Shown here piece by piece: positions 1 to 9,163 of a stretch of DNA of 64,000 bases (position 1 is its first letter; each line of letters begins with the position of its first letter). The notes under the pieces were generated by a model. It searched no databases, had not been told where the DNA came from, and saw only the letters and a list, made by a program, of their open reading frames with translations. The stretch comes from Wenzhouxiangella sp. AB-CW3 (GTDB lineage Bacteria; Pseudomonadota; Gammaproteobacteria; Xanthomonadales; Wenzhouxiangellaceae): the NCBI RefSeq assembly GCF_014725735.1, contig NZ_CP061368.1, forward strand, positions 3,780,698-3,844,697. Direction: 5' to 3'. Made by a program: the position numbers and the translations under genes.

Positions 1-123
1 GACCGCAAAAGCACGGTCGCGATATTCAGTACGAAAAACGGGCCCGGATTCTGCCATTCCGATGGCGAGTTCAGGCAGAATCTGGAACGGATATCCGTTG
101 GCCACGCAGGATGCAATCTCGCC

Positions 124-1635
124 ATGCTTCCCAGTAACCCCCTTGCCCTTGAGAAACTCCGAAGCGCTGGCTTTGCCGCTGCACTACTGGGCGGCCTCCT
201 CTTGTCGGCCGCCTGCCAGCCCCGGGCCGAGGACGTGGGCGAGCAGCCAGCACCGCTGCTGTTGATCTCGATCGACGGGTTCCGTCACGATTACTTCGAT
301 CTGATCGACAGCCCGAATCTGGACCGTTTGATCGATCAGGGTCTGTTTGCCGACAGCCTGCACCACGTCTTTCCCACCAAGACCTTTCCGACCCACTACA
401 CGCTGGTGACCGGACGCTACCCCGGCACCCATGGCGTGGTCGCCAACAGCATGTGGGATCCCCGGCGCCATGCACGCTTCTCTCTACGCGACCGCACCAC
501 CGTCGGCGATGGCTACTGGTACCGCGACGGCGAGCCGATCTGGGTGACGGCCGAAAGCCAGGGCCTGACCTCGGCCACCTTTTTCTGGCCCGGCTCGGAG
601 GCGAAGATTCATCGTGTACGCCCCACCCACTGGCGTCCCTACGATGGCCGGGTACCCCACGACGAGCGTATCGAGCAGGTGCTGGAATGGGCCGCCATGC
701 CCGAGGCCGAACGTCCCGACCTGATGACACTCTACTTCAGCCGGGTCGACTCGCTGGGCCACTCACACGGACCCGCCGCGCCCGCCGTGCTGCGGGCAGC
801 CGAAGCGCTCGATGACGAACTCGGCCGGCTTCTCAACGGGCTGGAAGCGCTGGATCAACTCGAGAAAACGAACATCATCGTGGTATCCGATCACGGCATG
901 AGCGCAATCGACATCGAGCGCTACATTCGTCTTGACGATTTCCTCGACCTGTCCAGGGTGCGGGTGTCCGACTGGGGCCCGGCGGCGCAGATCTGGGCCA
1001 GGGACATGGATGTCGAAGACATCGTCTCGGCACTGGCTGGCGCTCACCCCAAGCTCCGTGTCTGGGCACGTTCCGACATTCCCGAACGGTACCGATTCGG
1101 CCGTCACCACCGGGTGCCCGACGTCCTGGCCGAAGCCGATCCCGGCTGGATGATTTCCTCCACACCCTTCCTGGCCCAGCGCTCGCCGCCACGCGGCATG
1201 CACGGCTGGGACCCGGCCCACGGCGAGCAACATGGTATTTTTCTGGCCCATGGTCCGGCCTTCGCGCCTGGCACGCGCAGCCCCGCCCTGCGCAGCATCG
1301 ACCTCTACGCCCTGCTGACCCGGTTGCTCAATCTCGAAGCGGCCGACCACGAAGGCTCGATTGCCCCTTTCGAACCCTATTTGGCCAGTGGGTCGGAACC
1401 CGGCCTGGACATTCTGCGCTTCGACTGCGATGAAGCAGTCGTCGAGGCCCGCATCGGACCCGCGCACATGTCCTTGCATGTCTCGGGCTACATTCACGTG
1501 CTCGACCGGGTTTCCGAGCCCGGATCCGGTAGGCGGGAGTTCAGCGAAGTGGACCTGACATTCTGGACCGAAGGCAAACACGCGGGCGGGCAGGTCGACA
1601 GCCAGGATCTGGGCACCTGCCAGACCATCCGCTGA
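124..1635 (+). CDS. Type I phosphodiesterase / nucleotide pyrophosphatase lipoprotein
   Basis: Predicted envelope enzyme of the ENPP branch of the alkaline phosphatase superfamily, hydrolysing phosphodiester or pyrophosphate bonds with two metal ions. The 503-residue product begins with a lipoprotein signal peptide; the lipobox LLLSAAC puts the lipidated residue at Cys31. Metal-binding SIDGFRHDYF follows at about 49-58, the nucleophile motif PTKTFPTHY (Thr87) at about 84-92, and a VVSDHGMS metal-ligand motif in the middle of the protein. The ATG at 124 is chosen because it places the signal peptide at the N-terminus. It converges on the gene at 1653. The family is clear; the substrate cannot be told from sequence. 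Confidence 0.85.
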   Translation: MLPSNPLALEKLRSAGFAAALLGGLLLSAACQPRAEDVGEQPAPLLLISIDGFRHDYFDLIDSPNLDRLIDQGLFADSLHHVFPTKTFPTHYTLVTGRYPGTHGVVANSMWDPRRHARFSLRDRTTVGDGYWYRDGEPIWVTAESQGLTSATFFWPGSEAKIHRVRPTHWRPYDGRVPHDERIEQVLEWAAMPEAERPDLMTLYFSRVDSLGHSHGPAAPAVLRAAEALDDELGRLLNGLEALDQLEKTNIIVVSDHGMSAIDIERYIRLDDFLDLSRVRVSDWGPAAQIWARDMDVEDIVSALAGAHPKLRVWARSDIPERYRFGRHHRVPDVLAEADPGWMISSTPFLAQRSPPRGMHGWDPAHGEQHGIFLAHGPAFAPGTRSPALRSIDLYALLTRLLNLEAADHEGSIAPFEPYLASGSEPGLDILRFDCDEAVVEARIGPAHMSLHVSGYIHVLDRVSEPGSGRREFSEVDLTFWTEGKHAGGQVDSQDLGTCQTIR

Positions 1636-1652
1636 GTGTCCGGGTCAAGGCT

Positions 1653-2828
1653 TCAACGTTCGTCCCAGCTTGGCGTGGGATAGCGCGGCTCGGCGGTGGC
1701 CAGTTCATCCGGCCAGACCACGACCTTCTCGCCATCCTGCCACTGAACGAACAGGCCCTGGTTGGCGGTCTGGTAACCGCGCTCGTCAACCGCGAACGGA
1801 CCGAACACGGTCTCGGTTTCCAGGCTCAGCAATTCCTCTCGAATGGCGTCCTGATCCAGGCTGCCGGCCCGAGTCACGGCTTCGACAAACAACTGGCAAC
1901 TGCCATAGGCGCCGGCGGCGTGAAAACTCGGAGCCCGGCCGTAGGACTGCTCGTAGGCGGCGACAAACTCATCGCTGCCGGGGTTGGGCAGGCCCGGCTC
2001 CCAGGCCGACAAGCCGTACACGTATTCGGCGTCTTCACCCAGCGCCTGCTGATACTCCGTGACCGCACCCGAGGTGCCGAACATCTTCACATTGACGTTC
2101 ATTGCCTTCATCTGGCCGGTCACATCGATGAAGTTGTCCAGCGCCGACGCGGCCATGGCCAGCACCTGCACATCTCCCTCGTCCACGGCCTGAATCAGTG
2201 TCGAGAAATCCTCGATGCCGGAGGGATAGGTCTCGTGGAAGACGACGGTCATGCCGCGCTGGTCGGCCAGTTCAGCCGCACCGTCAGCCGCGGCGCGCGG
2301 AAACAACTGATCCTCGGCAATCACCGCCACGCGCTCGAGGCCATGCCCATCGGCCATGTCGATCAGGCCGGCCAGAAACAGCTCAGCCGGCGGCAGCACC
2401 ATGAACAGGTACTCGCGGCCCTGCTCCCAGATCGAGGTGGTCGCGGCCAACGGCGAAATCTGCACCATGTCGTGGCGCTCAGTCACCGGGGCGACCGCTT
2501 CGGTCAGCGTCGATCCATACGGTCCCATCACCGCATCGACCAGGCCGTCTGCCAGCATCTCCTCGTAATGGGCAATCGCGGTATCGGTATCCGACTGGTC
2601 ATCGCGAATGACAAACTCGATATCGCGCCCGAGCAGACCGCCGGCGGCATTGACATCCTTCGCGCACAGAAGATATCCGTCGCGGGCCGGTACGCCCTGG
2701 GTGGCGTAGGCCCCGGTCTCGGACATGGTCGCGCCGATGCGGATGGGCTCCTCGTGCTGTCCGGCCACGGACAGACCCATGGCAAGAACAAGCGACAGCG
2801 TGACAGGCATGGTAAATCGGCTTTTCAT
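1653..2828 (-). CDS. LivJ-type ABC transporter substrate-binding protein
   Basis: Periplasmic ligand-binding protein of the branched-chain amino acid/amide (Peripla_BP_6) class. The start is taken at the ATG at 2828, which gives a signal peptide (KSRFTMPVTLSLVLAMGLSVAG); an in-frame ATG 8 codons upstream is less likely because it would place extra polar residues before the signal. The mature part opens with EPIRIGATMSETGAYATQG, the usual first lobe of this family, and contains VIRDDQSDTDTA and ISPLAATTSIWEQGREYLF, typical of the ligand cleft. No permease or ATPase gene lies next to it, so it is an orphan binding protein here. The ligand is unknown. Confidence 0.8.
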   Translation of the reverse strand: MKSRFTMPVTLSLVLAMGLSVAGQHEEPIRIGATMSETGAYATQGVPARDGYLLCAKDVNAAGGLLGRDIEFVIRDDQSDTDTAIAHYEEMLADGLVDAVMGPYGSTLTEAVAPVTERHDMVQISPLAATTSIWEQGREYLFMVLPPAELFLAGLIDMADGHGLERVAVIAEDQLFPRAAADGAAELADQRGMTVVFHETYPSGIEDFSTLIQAVDEGDVQVLAMAASALDNFIDVTGQMKAMNVNVKMFGTSGAVTEYQQALGEDAEYVYGLSAWEPGLPNPGSDEFVAAYEQSYGRAPSFHAAGAYGSCQLFVEAVTRAGSLDQDAIREELLSLETETVFGPFAVDERGYQTANQGLFVQWQDGEKVVVWPDELATAEPRYPTPSWDER

Positions 2829-2876
2829 GGACTGACTCCCGGGTTGCGACATTCAACAGGCAACCAGCATAAGCGA

Positions 2877-2908
2877 AGCAGCCCGCTGGCTGCACACCGC
2901 GGGCTGCT
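2877..2908 (-). terminator. Hairpin between two minus-strand genes
   Basis: AGCAGCCCGC at 2877-2886 pairs perfectly with GCGGGCTGCT at 2899-2908 around a 12-nt loop. It lies just after the end of the gene at 2956 on the minus strand and before the start of the gene ending at 1653. The T-run on the minus-strand side is weak, so termination is likely but not certain. Confidence 0.5.
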
Positions 2909-2955
2909 CAAAAGTGGGGCCTGGCCTCTGCCGGAATGCAGATTGCCAATGCGAC

Positions 2956-4506
2956 TTACGGCTCACCGACACCGGCATAGGCCACGCCGGACAAGCGCGC
3001 CATATCCCGATGCCAGGTAGCGAGATCGTCGCGATTGAACTCGGCCAGCGCGGAATGCCCGCAGGCCCGTGCCATGACTAGCATCAGCCCAACGGAGGTA
3101 TCGAAGAAGTTTTTCAGACGGCCGGCGGCATGGTCCACGTCCAGCCGCTCGCGCAGGTCCTCGCGCTGGGTGGCAATGCCGGCCGGGCAGTTGTTGCTGT
3201 TGCAGATGCGCGCGCCGACGCAACCGATGGCCTGCATGGCGCTGTTGGCCAGGGCAATGCCGTCGGCGCCCAGCGCCATGGCCTTGACGAAATCAATCGG
3301 CATGCGCAAACCGCCGGTAATGATCAGCGTCACCCGGCCGCTGGCATTCTGCTCATCCAGGTAGCGTCGTGCTCGGGCCAGCGCAGGAATGGTCGGCACA
3401 CTGATGTGATTGCGAAAGATCTCCGGTGCCGAGCCGGTGCCACCGCCGCGCCCGTCGAGAATGATGTAGTCGGCACCGGCATCCAGCGCGAACTGGATAT
3501 CGCGCTCGACGTGGTTGGCGCTCAACTTGAAACCCACCGGCACGCCACCGCTGATCTCGCGCACGCGGTCGGCAAACTTGCGAAAGTCGGCCACGCTGGA
3601 AAGATCCTCGAAGGTCGGTGGCGAAATCGCCGGCTCGCCCTCGGGGATGCCACGCACCTCGGAAATCTTCTTCGTGTTCTTGCTACCCGGAAGGTGGCCG
3701 CCGGTGCCGGTCTTGGCACCCTGCCCGCCCTTGAAGTGAAATGCCTGAATATCGGCCAGCAAATCTTCGGAGTAACCGAACCGGGCGCTGGCCAGCTCGA
3801 AGAAGTAGCGACTGTTGGCGTCCTTCTCCTCGGGCAGCATGCCGCCCTCGCCCGAGCAAATCCCGGTGCCGGCAAGCTCCGCGCCGCGAGCCATGGCGAC
3901 CTTGGCCTCCGGCGACAGCGCGCCGAAGCTCATGTCGGAGACAAACAGCGGAATATCGAGCACGAGCGGTTTCTTCGCCTCCGGCCCGATTACCAACCGG
4001 GTGTCGACCTCAGCATCCTCCATCAGCGGCTTGGTCGCCATCTGGGCAACCATGAGCTGAATCTGGTCCCAGTGTGGCAGCTCGTTTCGGGGTACGCCCA
4101 TGGCCACCATCGGCCCGTGTTCGCCGATCTTCTCCGGGCCTTCCTCGGCCATGCGATGAATGATCTCGACCGTAGGCTCTTCCCGGGTCGCCTTCGGCTT
4201 CGGCGGCTTGTTGCCATTATCGTCACGACCCGAGCCTTCCGGCGCCTCCTTGCCGACATCCTCTCGATCGAACTTGTTGTGCGTGCCGTCGCAGTAGGGC
4301 GTATCGGCCGTCTGCTTGCACTGACAGAGCACGGCATCACCGTCTTCATTTGCGGTAAACATCTTCGGCTCAATGCCGGTACCGGAATGCGAACCATCGC
4401 AAAACGGCTGATCCTTCGACCGCCCGCAGCGGCAGAAGGCATACTCCTTGCCCTTCTCAAGTGTGACCTTGACCGGCTTATTGTCGGCAATTACGGGTTG
4501 GCTCAT
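2956..4506 (-). CDS. CDGSH iron-sulfur domain fused to FMN-binding glutamate synthase-like domain
   Basis: A fusion protein of 516 residues. The N-terminus has two CDGSH-type cluster motifs, CRCGRSKDQPFCDGSH and CQCKQTADTPYCDGTH, each expected to hold a 2Fe-2S cluster. A charged linker follows, then a GltB-type FMN barrel with GGQGAKTGTGGHLPG and DGRGGGTGSAPE. A late CVGARICNSNNCPAG motif resembles the cysteine cluster of glutamate synthase. The ATG at 4506 is chosen because it begins MSQPVIADNKPVKV directly before the first CDGSH motif; the longer frame upstream has no family features. The protein is probably a cytosolic oxidoreductase with electrons passing between clusters and FMN. The substrate is unknown; the amidotransferase domain of true glutamate synthase is absent. 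Confidence 0.85.
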   Translation of the reverse strand: MSQPVIADNKPVKVTLEKGKEYAFCRCGRSKDQPFCDGSHSGTGIEPKMFTANEDGDAVLCQCKQTADTPYCDGTHNKFDREDVGKEAPEGSGRDDNGNKPPKPKATREEPTVEIIHRMAEEGPEKIGEHGPMVAMGVPRNELPHWDQIQLMVAQMATKPLMEDAEVDTRLVIGPEAKKPLVLDIPLFVSDMSFGALSPEAKVAMARGAELAGTGICSGEGGMLPEEKDANSRYFFELASARFGYSEDLLADIQAFHFKGGQGAKTGTGGHLPGSKNTKKISEVRGIPEGEPAISPPTFEDLSSVADFRKFADRVREISGGVPVGFKLSANHVERDIQFALDAGADYIILDGRGGGTGSAPEIFRNHISVPTIPALARARRYLDEQNASGRVTLIITGGLRMPIDFVKAMALGADGIALANSAMQAIGCVGARICNSNNCPAGIATQREDLRERLDVDHAAGRLKNFFDTSVGLMLVMARACGHSALAEFNRDDLATWHRDMARLSGVAYAGVGEP

Positions 4507-4564
4507 CGAGTATCTCCGGTTCTTGCAAGAAGTGACGCATGCAGCGCCAGCGGTACGGACTGTA

Positions 4565-4870
4565 TCAGCCGTTCTCGTCACGGCCCCTTCTGGCCTGGTC
4601 GCCGATACTGTCGGGTCGATGGCGCGGCGGGGGCGCGTGTTCATCCGGCTGCGACGCGGCCAGACGCAGCACCATGGCCTTCAAACGCATAAAGAACAGG
4701 GGAAGCAGAGCGAAGAATGCCACAACCAGCGCGCCCCACAGCGCCTGCTCAAGCAACGAGACCGGATCCGAGGAAGGGACCAGCGCCAGGGCAAGCAGCG
4801 AAACGAGGAACACCAGAGCCCCGAAGCCGGCAAGATAAACCGCCCAGCCCGGGTAACGACGGGTACTCAT
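4565..4870 (-). CDS. Small two-helix membrane protein
   Basis: A 101-residue protein with two hydrophobic segments (about 11-31 and 43-62) and a charged, Arg/Pro-rich C-terminal tail. I do not recognise the family. Its ATG overlaps the stop of the upstream EamA exporter in an ATGA arrangement (4867-4870), so the two are probably co-transcribed and translationally coupled. A role as accessory to the exporter is only an inference from this coupling. Confidence 0.65.
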   Translation of the reverse strand: MSTRRYPGWAVYLAGFGALVFLVSLLALALVPSSDPVSLLEQALWGALVVAFFALLPLFFMRLKAMVLRLAASQPDEHAPPPRHRPDSIGDQARRGRDENG

Positions 4871-5811
4871 TGTCTTTCTCTCCTTCTGCTGCGAAGTCTC
4901 AGCACACGGGTGACACGAATTTTCGATTGTAAGGTCAACGCCGTCACCGTGGCCAGGATCAGCCCCATGCCCACAAGCTGCAAGGCGCTCATACGCTCAT
5001 CCAACCAGACCACACCGAACAACGAAGCCGTCACCGGCTCTACCATGGCCGCGATGGAAGCCATGGCCGGGGCAGCATATCGCAAGCCCAGGATATAGAG
5101 AATGAATGACAGGCCGGCACCGATCACACCAAGCACCAGGAACAGCGGCCAACTTGACGTGCTCAGCACCGCCACGGCCTGCTCCCGGTCAGCCAACAGC
5201 ACAAGAATCAACGCCAGAACGGCGAAGGCAATGACCAGGATGGCCTGCGGACTGCCATGCGGTGCGGCATACTTGAAACCGAAGATGAACAACGCATAAG
5301 ACATCCCGGAAGCCAGGCCTGCACTAATGGCCAATAAGCTGATGTCGCTGGCATCGATATCGTAAACGCCGGTCAGCAGCACCACACCGCCCATGACCAG
5401 AATAATCGACACCCACTTGAAGGGGGTCGGATATTCCACTCTCAGAGCAAAGGAAACCAGGTAAATGAAAACGGGTGCGCAATACATCAGCGTCGCGGCA
5501 ACGGCCACACTGCCCTCGGCAATACTGATGAAATAGAACGCAAAGTTTCCGGACACACCCAGGCCGGCAATGATCGACCAGAACCACAGCCTTGGGCTGC
5601 CCAGACCGCTGCCGCTCGGCTGCAGAACAAGCCAGGCCAGCACCAACACCCAGCCGACAGCTCCCCGGTAAAACGACACCATGACCGGATCCCAGCCATC
5701 GCCCGTGAGCACACCGCCAATGCCCCCGGACAAGCCCCAGCAGAATGCCGCCAGCACGACAAATAAGAGGCTGAAGGCCCGCATCCTGCTTGTTGCAACG
5801 AGTTGCACCAT
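4867..5811 (-). CDS. EamA/DMT-family transporter
   Basis: Inner-membrane exporter of the drug/metabolite transporter superfamily, about 314 residues with ten hydrophobic segments in two EamA repeats. Typical sequence includes WGLSGGIGGVLTG near the N-terminus, a loop with FYRGAVGW, and a second repeat with LRYAAPAMASIAAMVEPV and the following VVWLDERMS. The start at 5811 is the longest; an ATG at 5784 just before the first helix is a good alternative. It overlaps the next small membrane gene by 4 nt. The substrate is unknown. Confidence 0.85.
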   Translation of the reverse strand: MVQLVATSRMRAFSLLFVVLAAFCWGLSGGIGGVLTGDGWDPVMVSFYRGAVGWVLVLAWLVLQPSGSGLGSPRLWFWSIIAGLGVSGNFAFYFISIAEGSVAVAATLMYCAPVFIYLVSFALRVEYPTPFKWVSIILVMGGVVLLTGVYDIDASDISLLAISAGLASGMSYALFIFGFKYAAPHGSPQAILVIAFAVLALILVLLADREQAVAVLSTSSWPLFLVLGVIGAGLSFILYILGLRYAAPAMASIAAMVEPVTASLFGVVWLDERMSALQLVGMGLILATVTALTLQSKIRVTRVLRLRSRRRERQ

Positions 5812-5959
5812 TGAATGTCATGACAACCGGACGGGTCACGCGTTCAGAGTGCAGCACGACAGCGGAGATCTATGCAACAGCCGGGCTAAGCGACTCGGCT
5901 GCAAGATCTCCGGCCTTCTTTATCGAAATAGCTGACTGAACCCGTTGAGAGGGCAACGG

Positions 5960-6448
5960 CTAAAAGTCGTCTCGGAGCAGGGCCATGAGAGTGGGAGGCT
6001 CTGCCTCTGAAATGGCAATTCGCTCCGGCAGAGACTGCCTCAAGAAGTCTATGACTCTCGATTCAAGCCTGCGCCCATAAAAGGGCCTGAACTCTTCCTC
6101 TGAGCCGTCCTTATGGATAGTTCTGAAGCGTCGGTCTCCTTTAGGTCCCGCAATTCGTATTTCCTTGATCGAACTGAGCTGCTTCCTTTGGGTTTTTGTT
6201 GGAATGTAAAAGAAAGACTTCCAAACCGGTTCAGTGTTTGTCACTTCCACAAGAGCAGGGCCCACAAACGGACCATTCAAAATTCGTGCAATTGCGGTGC
6301 CTGCAGCAACTGCAACAACGATCAACGCCGTCGTCCAAGCACCCGCAAGGGCACGCTCAACCAACAGGATAATAAGCGGGAGCAAAACGAGAACAAACAG
6401 AATGTCAGCAGTCCAGCGCACATTATTGTAGAGGCGCTTATTCGTCAT
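5960..6448 (-). CDS. Hypothetical membrane protein with cytosolic C-terminal domain
   Basis: A 162-residue protein with two transmembrane segments (about 14-30 and 36-55) followed by a soluble domain containing SIKEIRIAGPKGDRRF and RTIHKDGSEEEF, whose strand-rich pattern recalls bacterial PH-like domains. I do not recognise a named family. It is the second gene of a pair: its ATG overlaps the stop of the zinc-ribbon gene at 6445-6873 (ATGA), so the pair is translationally coupled. It lies between the EamA gene and the first IS5 element and may be chromosomal or an eroded cassette. Confidence 0.55.
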   Translation of the reverse strand: MTNKRLYNNVRWTADILFVLVLLPLIILLVERALAGAWTTALIVVAVAAGTAIARILNGPFVGPALVEVTNTEPVWKSFFYIPTKTQRKQLSSIKEIRIAGPKGDRRFRTIHKDGSEEEFRPFYGRRLESRVIDFLRQSLPERIAISEAEPPTLMALLRDDF

Positions 6449-6873
6449 GAGTCTAATCGCCTGTTGTAAGTCGCGTCTCCGCGAGAATTAGCGGACCTTG
6501 TCGGCCCGTTGCCTTCTGATTCCCGGTTGAACCCATCTTTCGACGCATCAGCCGGCAGATAGGGGATTCGTCCAAACAGGATCTTGGCCAACGAAAACGG
6601 AACCGTGATACTGGCAGCAGTAACGAACACCCCAACCAATGTGTTCCCGAATGAAAAGATCGTAGCACCCACAATGGCACCTGCTAGTGCGACGATAAAC
6701 GCAATCGCCGTTATCCATCTTGCCTGCATACTCAGCTCAAGTGGATGTTCACATTCAGGACAGAATATCTTTGACTGTTGCCACTTGTACCACGAAGCTT
6801 GTTGCGGTTCCAAATTGACTCTCGGCTTCTGTGAATCAAACGCTGAGTTGCAGATCGGGCAAATGGCCTTCAT
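6445..6873 (-). CDS. Zinc-ribbon membrane protein, hypothetical
   Basis: A 142-residue protein. The N-terminus has two CxxC knuckles, CPIC at about 5-8 and CPEC at about 38-41, which would bind one zinc ion. Two transmembrane helices follow (about 52-71 and 78-98), then a polar tail. Short zinc-ribbon membrane proteins of this shape are common and mostly uncharacterised. It is coupled by a 4-nt overlap to the membrane gene at 5960-6448. Confidence 0.55.
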   Translation of the reverse strand: MKAICPICNSAFDSQKPRVNLEPQQASWYKWQQSKIFCPECEHPLELSMQARWITAIAFIVALAGAIVGATIFSFGNTLVGVFVTAASITVPFSLAKILFGRIPYLPADASKDGFNRESEGNGPTRSANSRGDATYNRRLDS

Positions 6874-6958
6874 GTTAAGAACCTACGGTAGGATCGCGAG
6901 TTGGCGCAGGACTGGGGTGTTTAGCAGTTAGCAAGCACCGAACATAATGATCGACAAC

Positions 6959-7207
6959 TCAAGCCTTCTTGACCTTCTCTGGATGAACCGGTTCACGAGT
7001 GACTCTGAAGATCCATTGCTGGAGGAAAATGCACGAAAAGACATACATGCCGGATACCTCATGAAACCCGTCAACAACATGTTCAAGCCCTCCAAATGCG
7101 GCTACAAGCCATATGAATCCAAGCAGCCCTGAAAGAATTTGATACGGCCATGTTTGCCTACTGCCGATTCTAACTACGGATAGTGCCTTGTAGTTTGCCA
7201 AGCTCAT
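6959..7207 (-). CDS. Small membrane protein, hypothetical
   Basis: An 82-residue protein with hydrophobic segments at about 22-40 and 53-67; no family recognised. It starts with ATG at 7207, just downstream of the sequence GTTAGGCCTAA, which resembles an integron core site and was the insertion target of the adjacent IS5 copy. It may be the outermost, degenerate cassette of the array, but no complete attC site is visible next to it. Confidence 0.45.
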   Translation of the reverse strand: MSLANYKALSVVRIGSRQTWPYQILSGLLGFIWLVAAFGGLEHVVDGFHEVSGMYVFSCIFLQQWIFRVTREPVHPEKVKKA

Positions 7208-7228
7208 CGCCAGTATCGTTAGGCCTAA

Positions 7229-8385
7229 GGAAACTCTGAATAACTCCCGAATTTTGAGATAATAGCGCCACCTGATCAGAAACGGAATTCATCAATGGAC
7301 CAGATGAGCTTTGCTGAAGCCGAGTACCAGAACAAGAAGCGTAAAACCCGACGGGAGAAGTTTCTGGAACGCGTTGATTCATTGATTCCGTGGCCTCGGT
7401 TGGTCAAGAAGCTCAAAAGGCACTATCACAAGGGCCGGACAGGTCGTCCACCGTATCCGCTGGAAACGATGCTGCGGATTCACTGCATGCAGCTTTTCTA
7501 TAATCTCAGTGATCCTGGGATGGAGGATGCACTCTACGAGATCGAGAGCATGCGGCGGTTTGCCGGGCTCAGGCTCTCGGATCGCCTGCCGGACGAGACC
7601 ACCATTCTTAATTTCCGCCGGTTTCTGGAGCAGCGCAAACTGGGCAAAAAGCTGTTTGATGAAATCAACGGCTATCTGAATGAGCATGAGTTGATGCTGC
7701 GCGAGGGCAGCATTGTCGATGCCAGTATTGTTGCGGCACCGAGCTCGACCAAGAACCAAAAGAAGGAACGCGATCCGGAAATGCACCAGACGAGAAAGGG
7801 CAACCAGTGGCATTTCGGGATGAAGGTTCATATTGGTGTGGACGATGAAATCGGTCTGATCCATAGCCTGGAGACGACGCCGGCCAACACCCATGACCTC
7901 GAAGTTGCTGAGAAGTTGTTACACGGCCAGGAGCAACGGGTGTTCGGCGATGCCGGATATCGAGGTATCGAAAAACGCGAAGCGCACCAGGAAAGAGAAG
8001 TTGACTGGTATATCGCCGAGCGTCCAGGAAAAAGAAAGATGATGGATCCGGATAGTTGGGAAGCCAAGGCAGAAAAGCTCAAGAGTCAGATCCGGGCCAA
8101 GGTTGAACATCCCTTTCGATACATGAAGCAGGTGTTCGGCTATAACAAGGTGCGCTACCGTGGTCAGGATAAGAATCGCAATCGGTTCCAGGTAATGGCT
8201 GGACTGACGAACCTGCTGATCGCAGAGAAATTGATCCCGACATAGGGTTATTCCGTCCGATTTCTGCCTGATCGGTGGAAATTGGTCAACAAATGATCAA
8301 AATCGAACATCAAACGGGGCCAAATCATGCCCGATAGACAAAACGAAGGAAGTTGGCTGAAAATCATGCGTTGTTCAGAGCTTCC
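7229..8385 (+). mobile_element. IS5-family insertion sequence, copy A
   Basis: A complete 1157-bp element. The left end GGAAACTCTGAATAAC and the reverse complement of the right end, GGAAGCTCTGAACAAC, are imperfect inverted repeats. It is flanked by a 4-bp target duplication CTAA (7225-7228 and 8386-8389), matching the YTAR target of the IS5 subgroup. It appears identical to copy B at 25190-26346 wherever I compared them, so transposition is recent. Confidence 0.93.
7295..8245 (+). CDS. IS5-family DDE transposase (copy A)
   Basis: Transposase of 316 residues that cuts and joins the ends of the IS5 element. The RNase-H-like catalytic core shows the three acidic positions in SIVDASIV, FGDAGYRG and the C-terminal RAKVEHPFRYMKQVFGY helix. 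The N-terminal part carries the family sequence PPYPLETMLRIHCMQ followed by LPDETTILNFRRFLE. The ATG at 7295 begins MDQMSFAEAEYQ, a usual start for this subgroup. The frame is intact, so the element is probably active. Confidence 0.93.
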   Translation: MDQMSFAEAEYQNKKRKTRREKFLERVDSLIPWPRLVKKLKRHYHKGRTGRPPYPLETMLRIHCMQLFYNLSDPGMEDALYEIESMRRFAGLRLSDRLPDETTILNFRRFLEQRKLGKKLFDEINGYLNEHELMLREGSIVDASIVAAPSSTKNQKKERDPEMHQTRKGNQWHFGMKVHIGVDDEIGLIHSLETTPANTHDLEVAEKLLHGQEQRVFGDAGYRGIEKREAHQEREVDWYIAERPGKRKMMDPDSWEAKAEKLKSQIRAKVEHPFRYMKQVFGYNKVRYRGQDKNRNRFQVMAGLTNLLIAEKLIPT

Positions 8386-8389
8386 CTAA

Positions 8390-8617
8390 AGGAGCCGTCA
8401 TTGCGATTGCTTGCTCATTCGTAAATTCCATGGCTGAGTAGAATAGCTAATGCTTGGCTAAAATGAAGACGATCTCTCCATTACTGCTGGAGAGGCAACT
8501 GCGTACATTGCGAAGTGAACTTATCTCGCCTATATGAGTCGGACAAACAGCGCGGCATTCGCTAATACTCGCGATGAGACCTTTCCAGGCGACCGTAAGT
8601 TTCACGAACTATCCCTC
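8390..8617. other. Non-coding stretch between IS5 copy A and DUF2007 gene
   Basis: No convincing reading frame, attC or promoter was recognised here. A short inverted repeat, CTCTCC/GGAGAG, lies near 8472-8492. It may be the remains of the last cassette boundary, but no GTTRRRY/RYYYAAC pair could be placed. Confidence 0.35.
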
Positions 8618-9082
8618 CTAATGAATTGCCGCGTAACTGACATGGTGAAAACTATTTGAAGCCTCCATACGCGAAGGCATCCTGATTCTCACCGGCTGTA
8701 GCGTATAACATTCGACTCGTCCACTACGGGCTTTGCTAGCGTCCGGGTTAAAGCTGCTTTTAGAAGAACTCCGACGCTTGCCGCCTGGCACAAACCAACC
8801 GAAGAAAATTGTTTCCAGAACTATCCGAAGCTTTGAGCTTCCAGAAAGATTCGATGAAGCCGGATCAAAATCCTTTCGAACCTCTTCGATTACTTCTACT
8901 GCCCGCTTAACATCTGAAGCATACACTCGAACCGGCCGTTCATTGAAGATGGGAAGCTGGACTCCAGGATACAGGCTGCCAAATCCATCACCAACAACCA
9001 AGTATGGGATTCCCTCCGCCTCAAGTGCCATACGGATAAAGAGCAACTCCATATCGTCTGTTGGGTGCGCGATCGTGATCAT
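8618..9082 (-). CDS. DUF2007 (putative signal-transducing) protein
   Basis: The first 70 residues match the DUF2007 pattern: a ferredoxin-like fold with TIAHPTDDMELLFIRMALEA, then YLVVGDGFGSLYPG and VRVYASDVKRAVEVI. The remaining 80 residues are Ser/Arg/Lys-rich and not part of the domain, so the C-terminus may be an unrelated read-out of downstream DNA. The function of DUF2007 is not established. The gene follows an attC-like site (9164-9241) on the minus strand and is probably the last recognisable cassette. Confidence 0.65.
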   Translation of the reverse strand: MITIAHPTDDMELLFIRMALEAEGIPYLVVGDGFGSLYPGVQLPIFNERPVRVYASDVKRAVEVIEEVRKDFDPASSNLSGSSKLRIVLETIFFGWFVPGGKRRSSSKSSFNPDASKARSGRVECYTLQPVRIRMPSRMEASNSFHHVSYAAIH

Positions 9083-9109
9083 CGTTCTTCTAAGGTCAAA
9101 GGATCCTCT

Positions 9110-9141
9110 GAATTCCTCTGCGCAGCGGCGCAGAGGAATTC
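9110..9141. repeat. Perfect 14-bp inverted repeat hairpin upstream of DUF2007
   Basis: GAATTCCTCTGCGC at 9110-9123 is the exact reverse complement of GCGCAGAGGAATTC at 9128-9141, with a 4-nt loop AGCG. It lies between the attC-like site and the ATG of the DUF2007 gene, in its 5' leader. It has no T-run, so it is more likely a regulatory or palindromic insertion than a terminator. Confidence 0.7.
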
Positions 9142-9163
9142 ACGGTTCCCTAGTTCTCCAATC

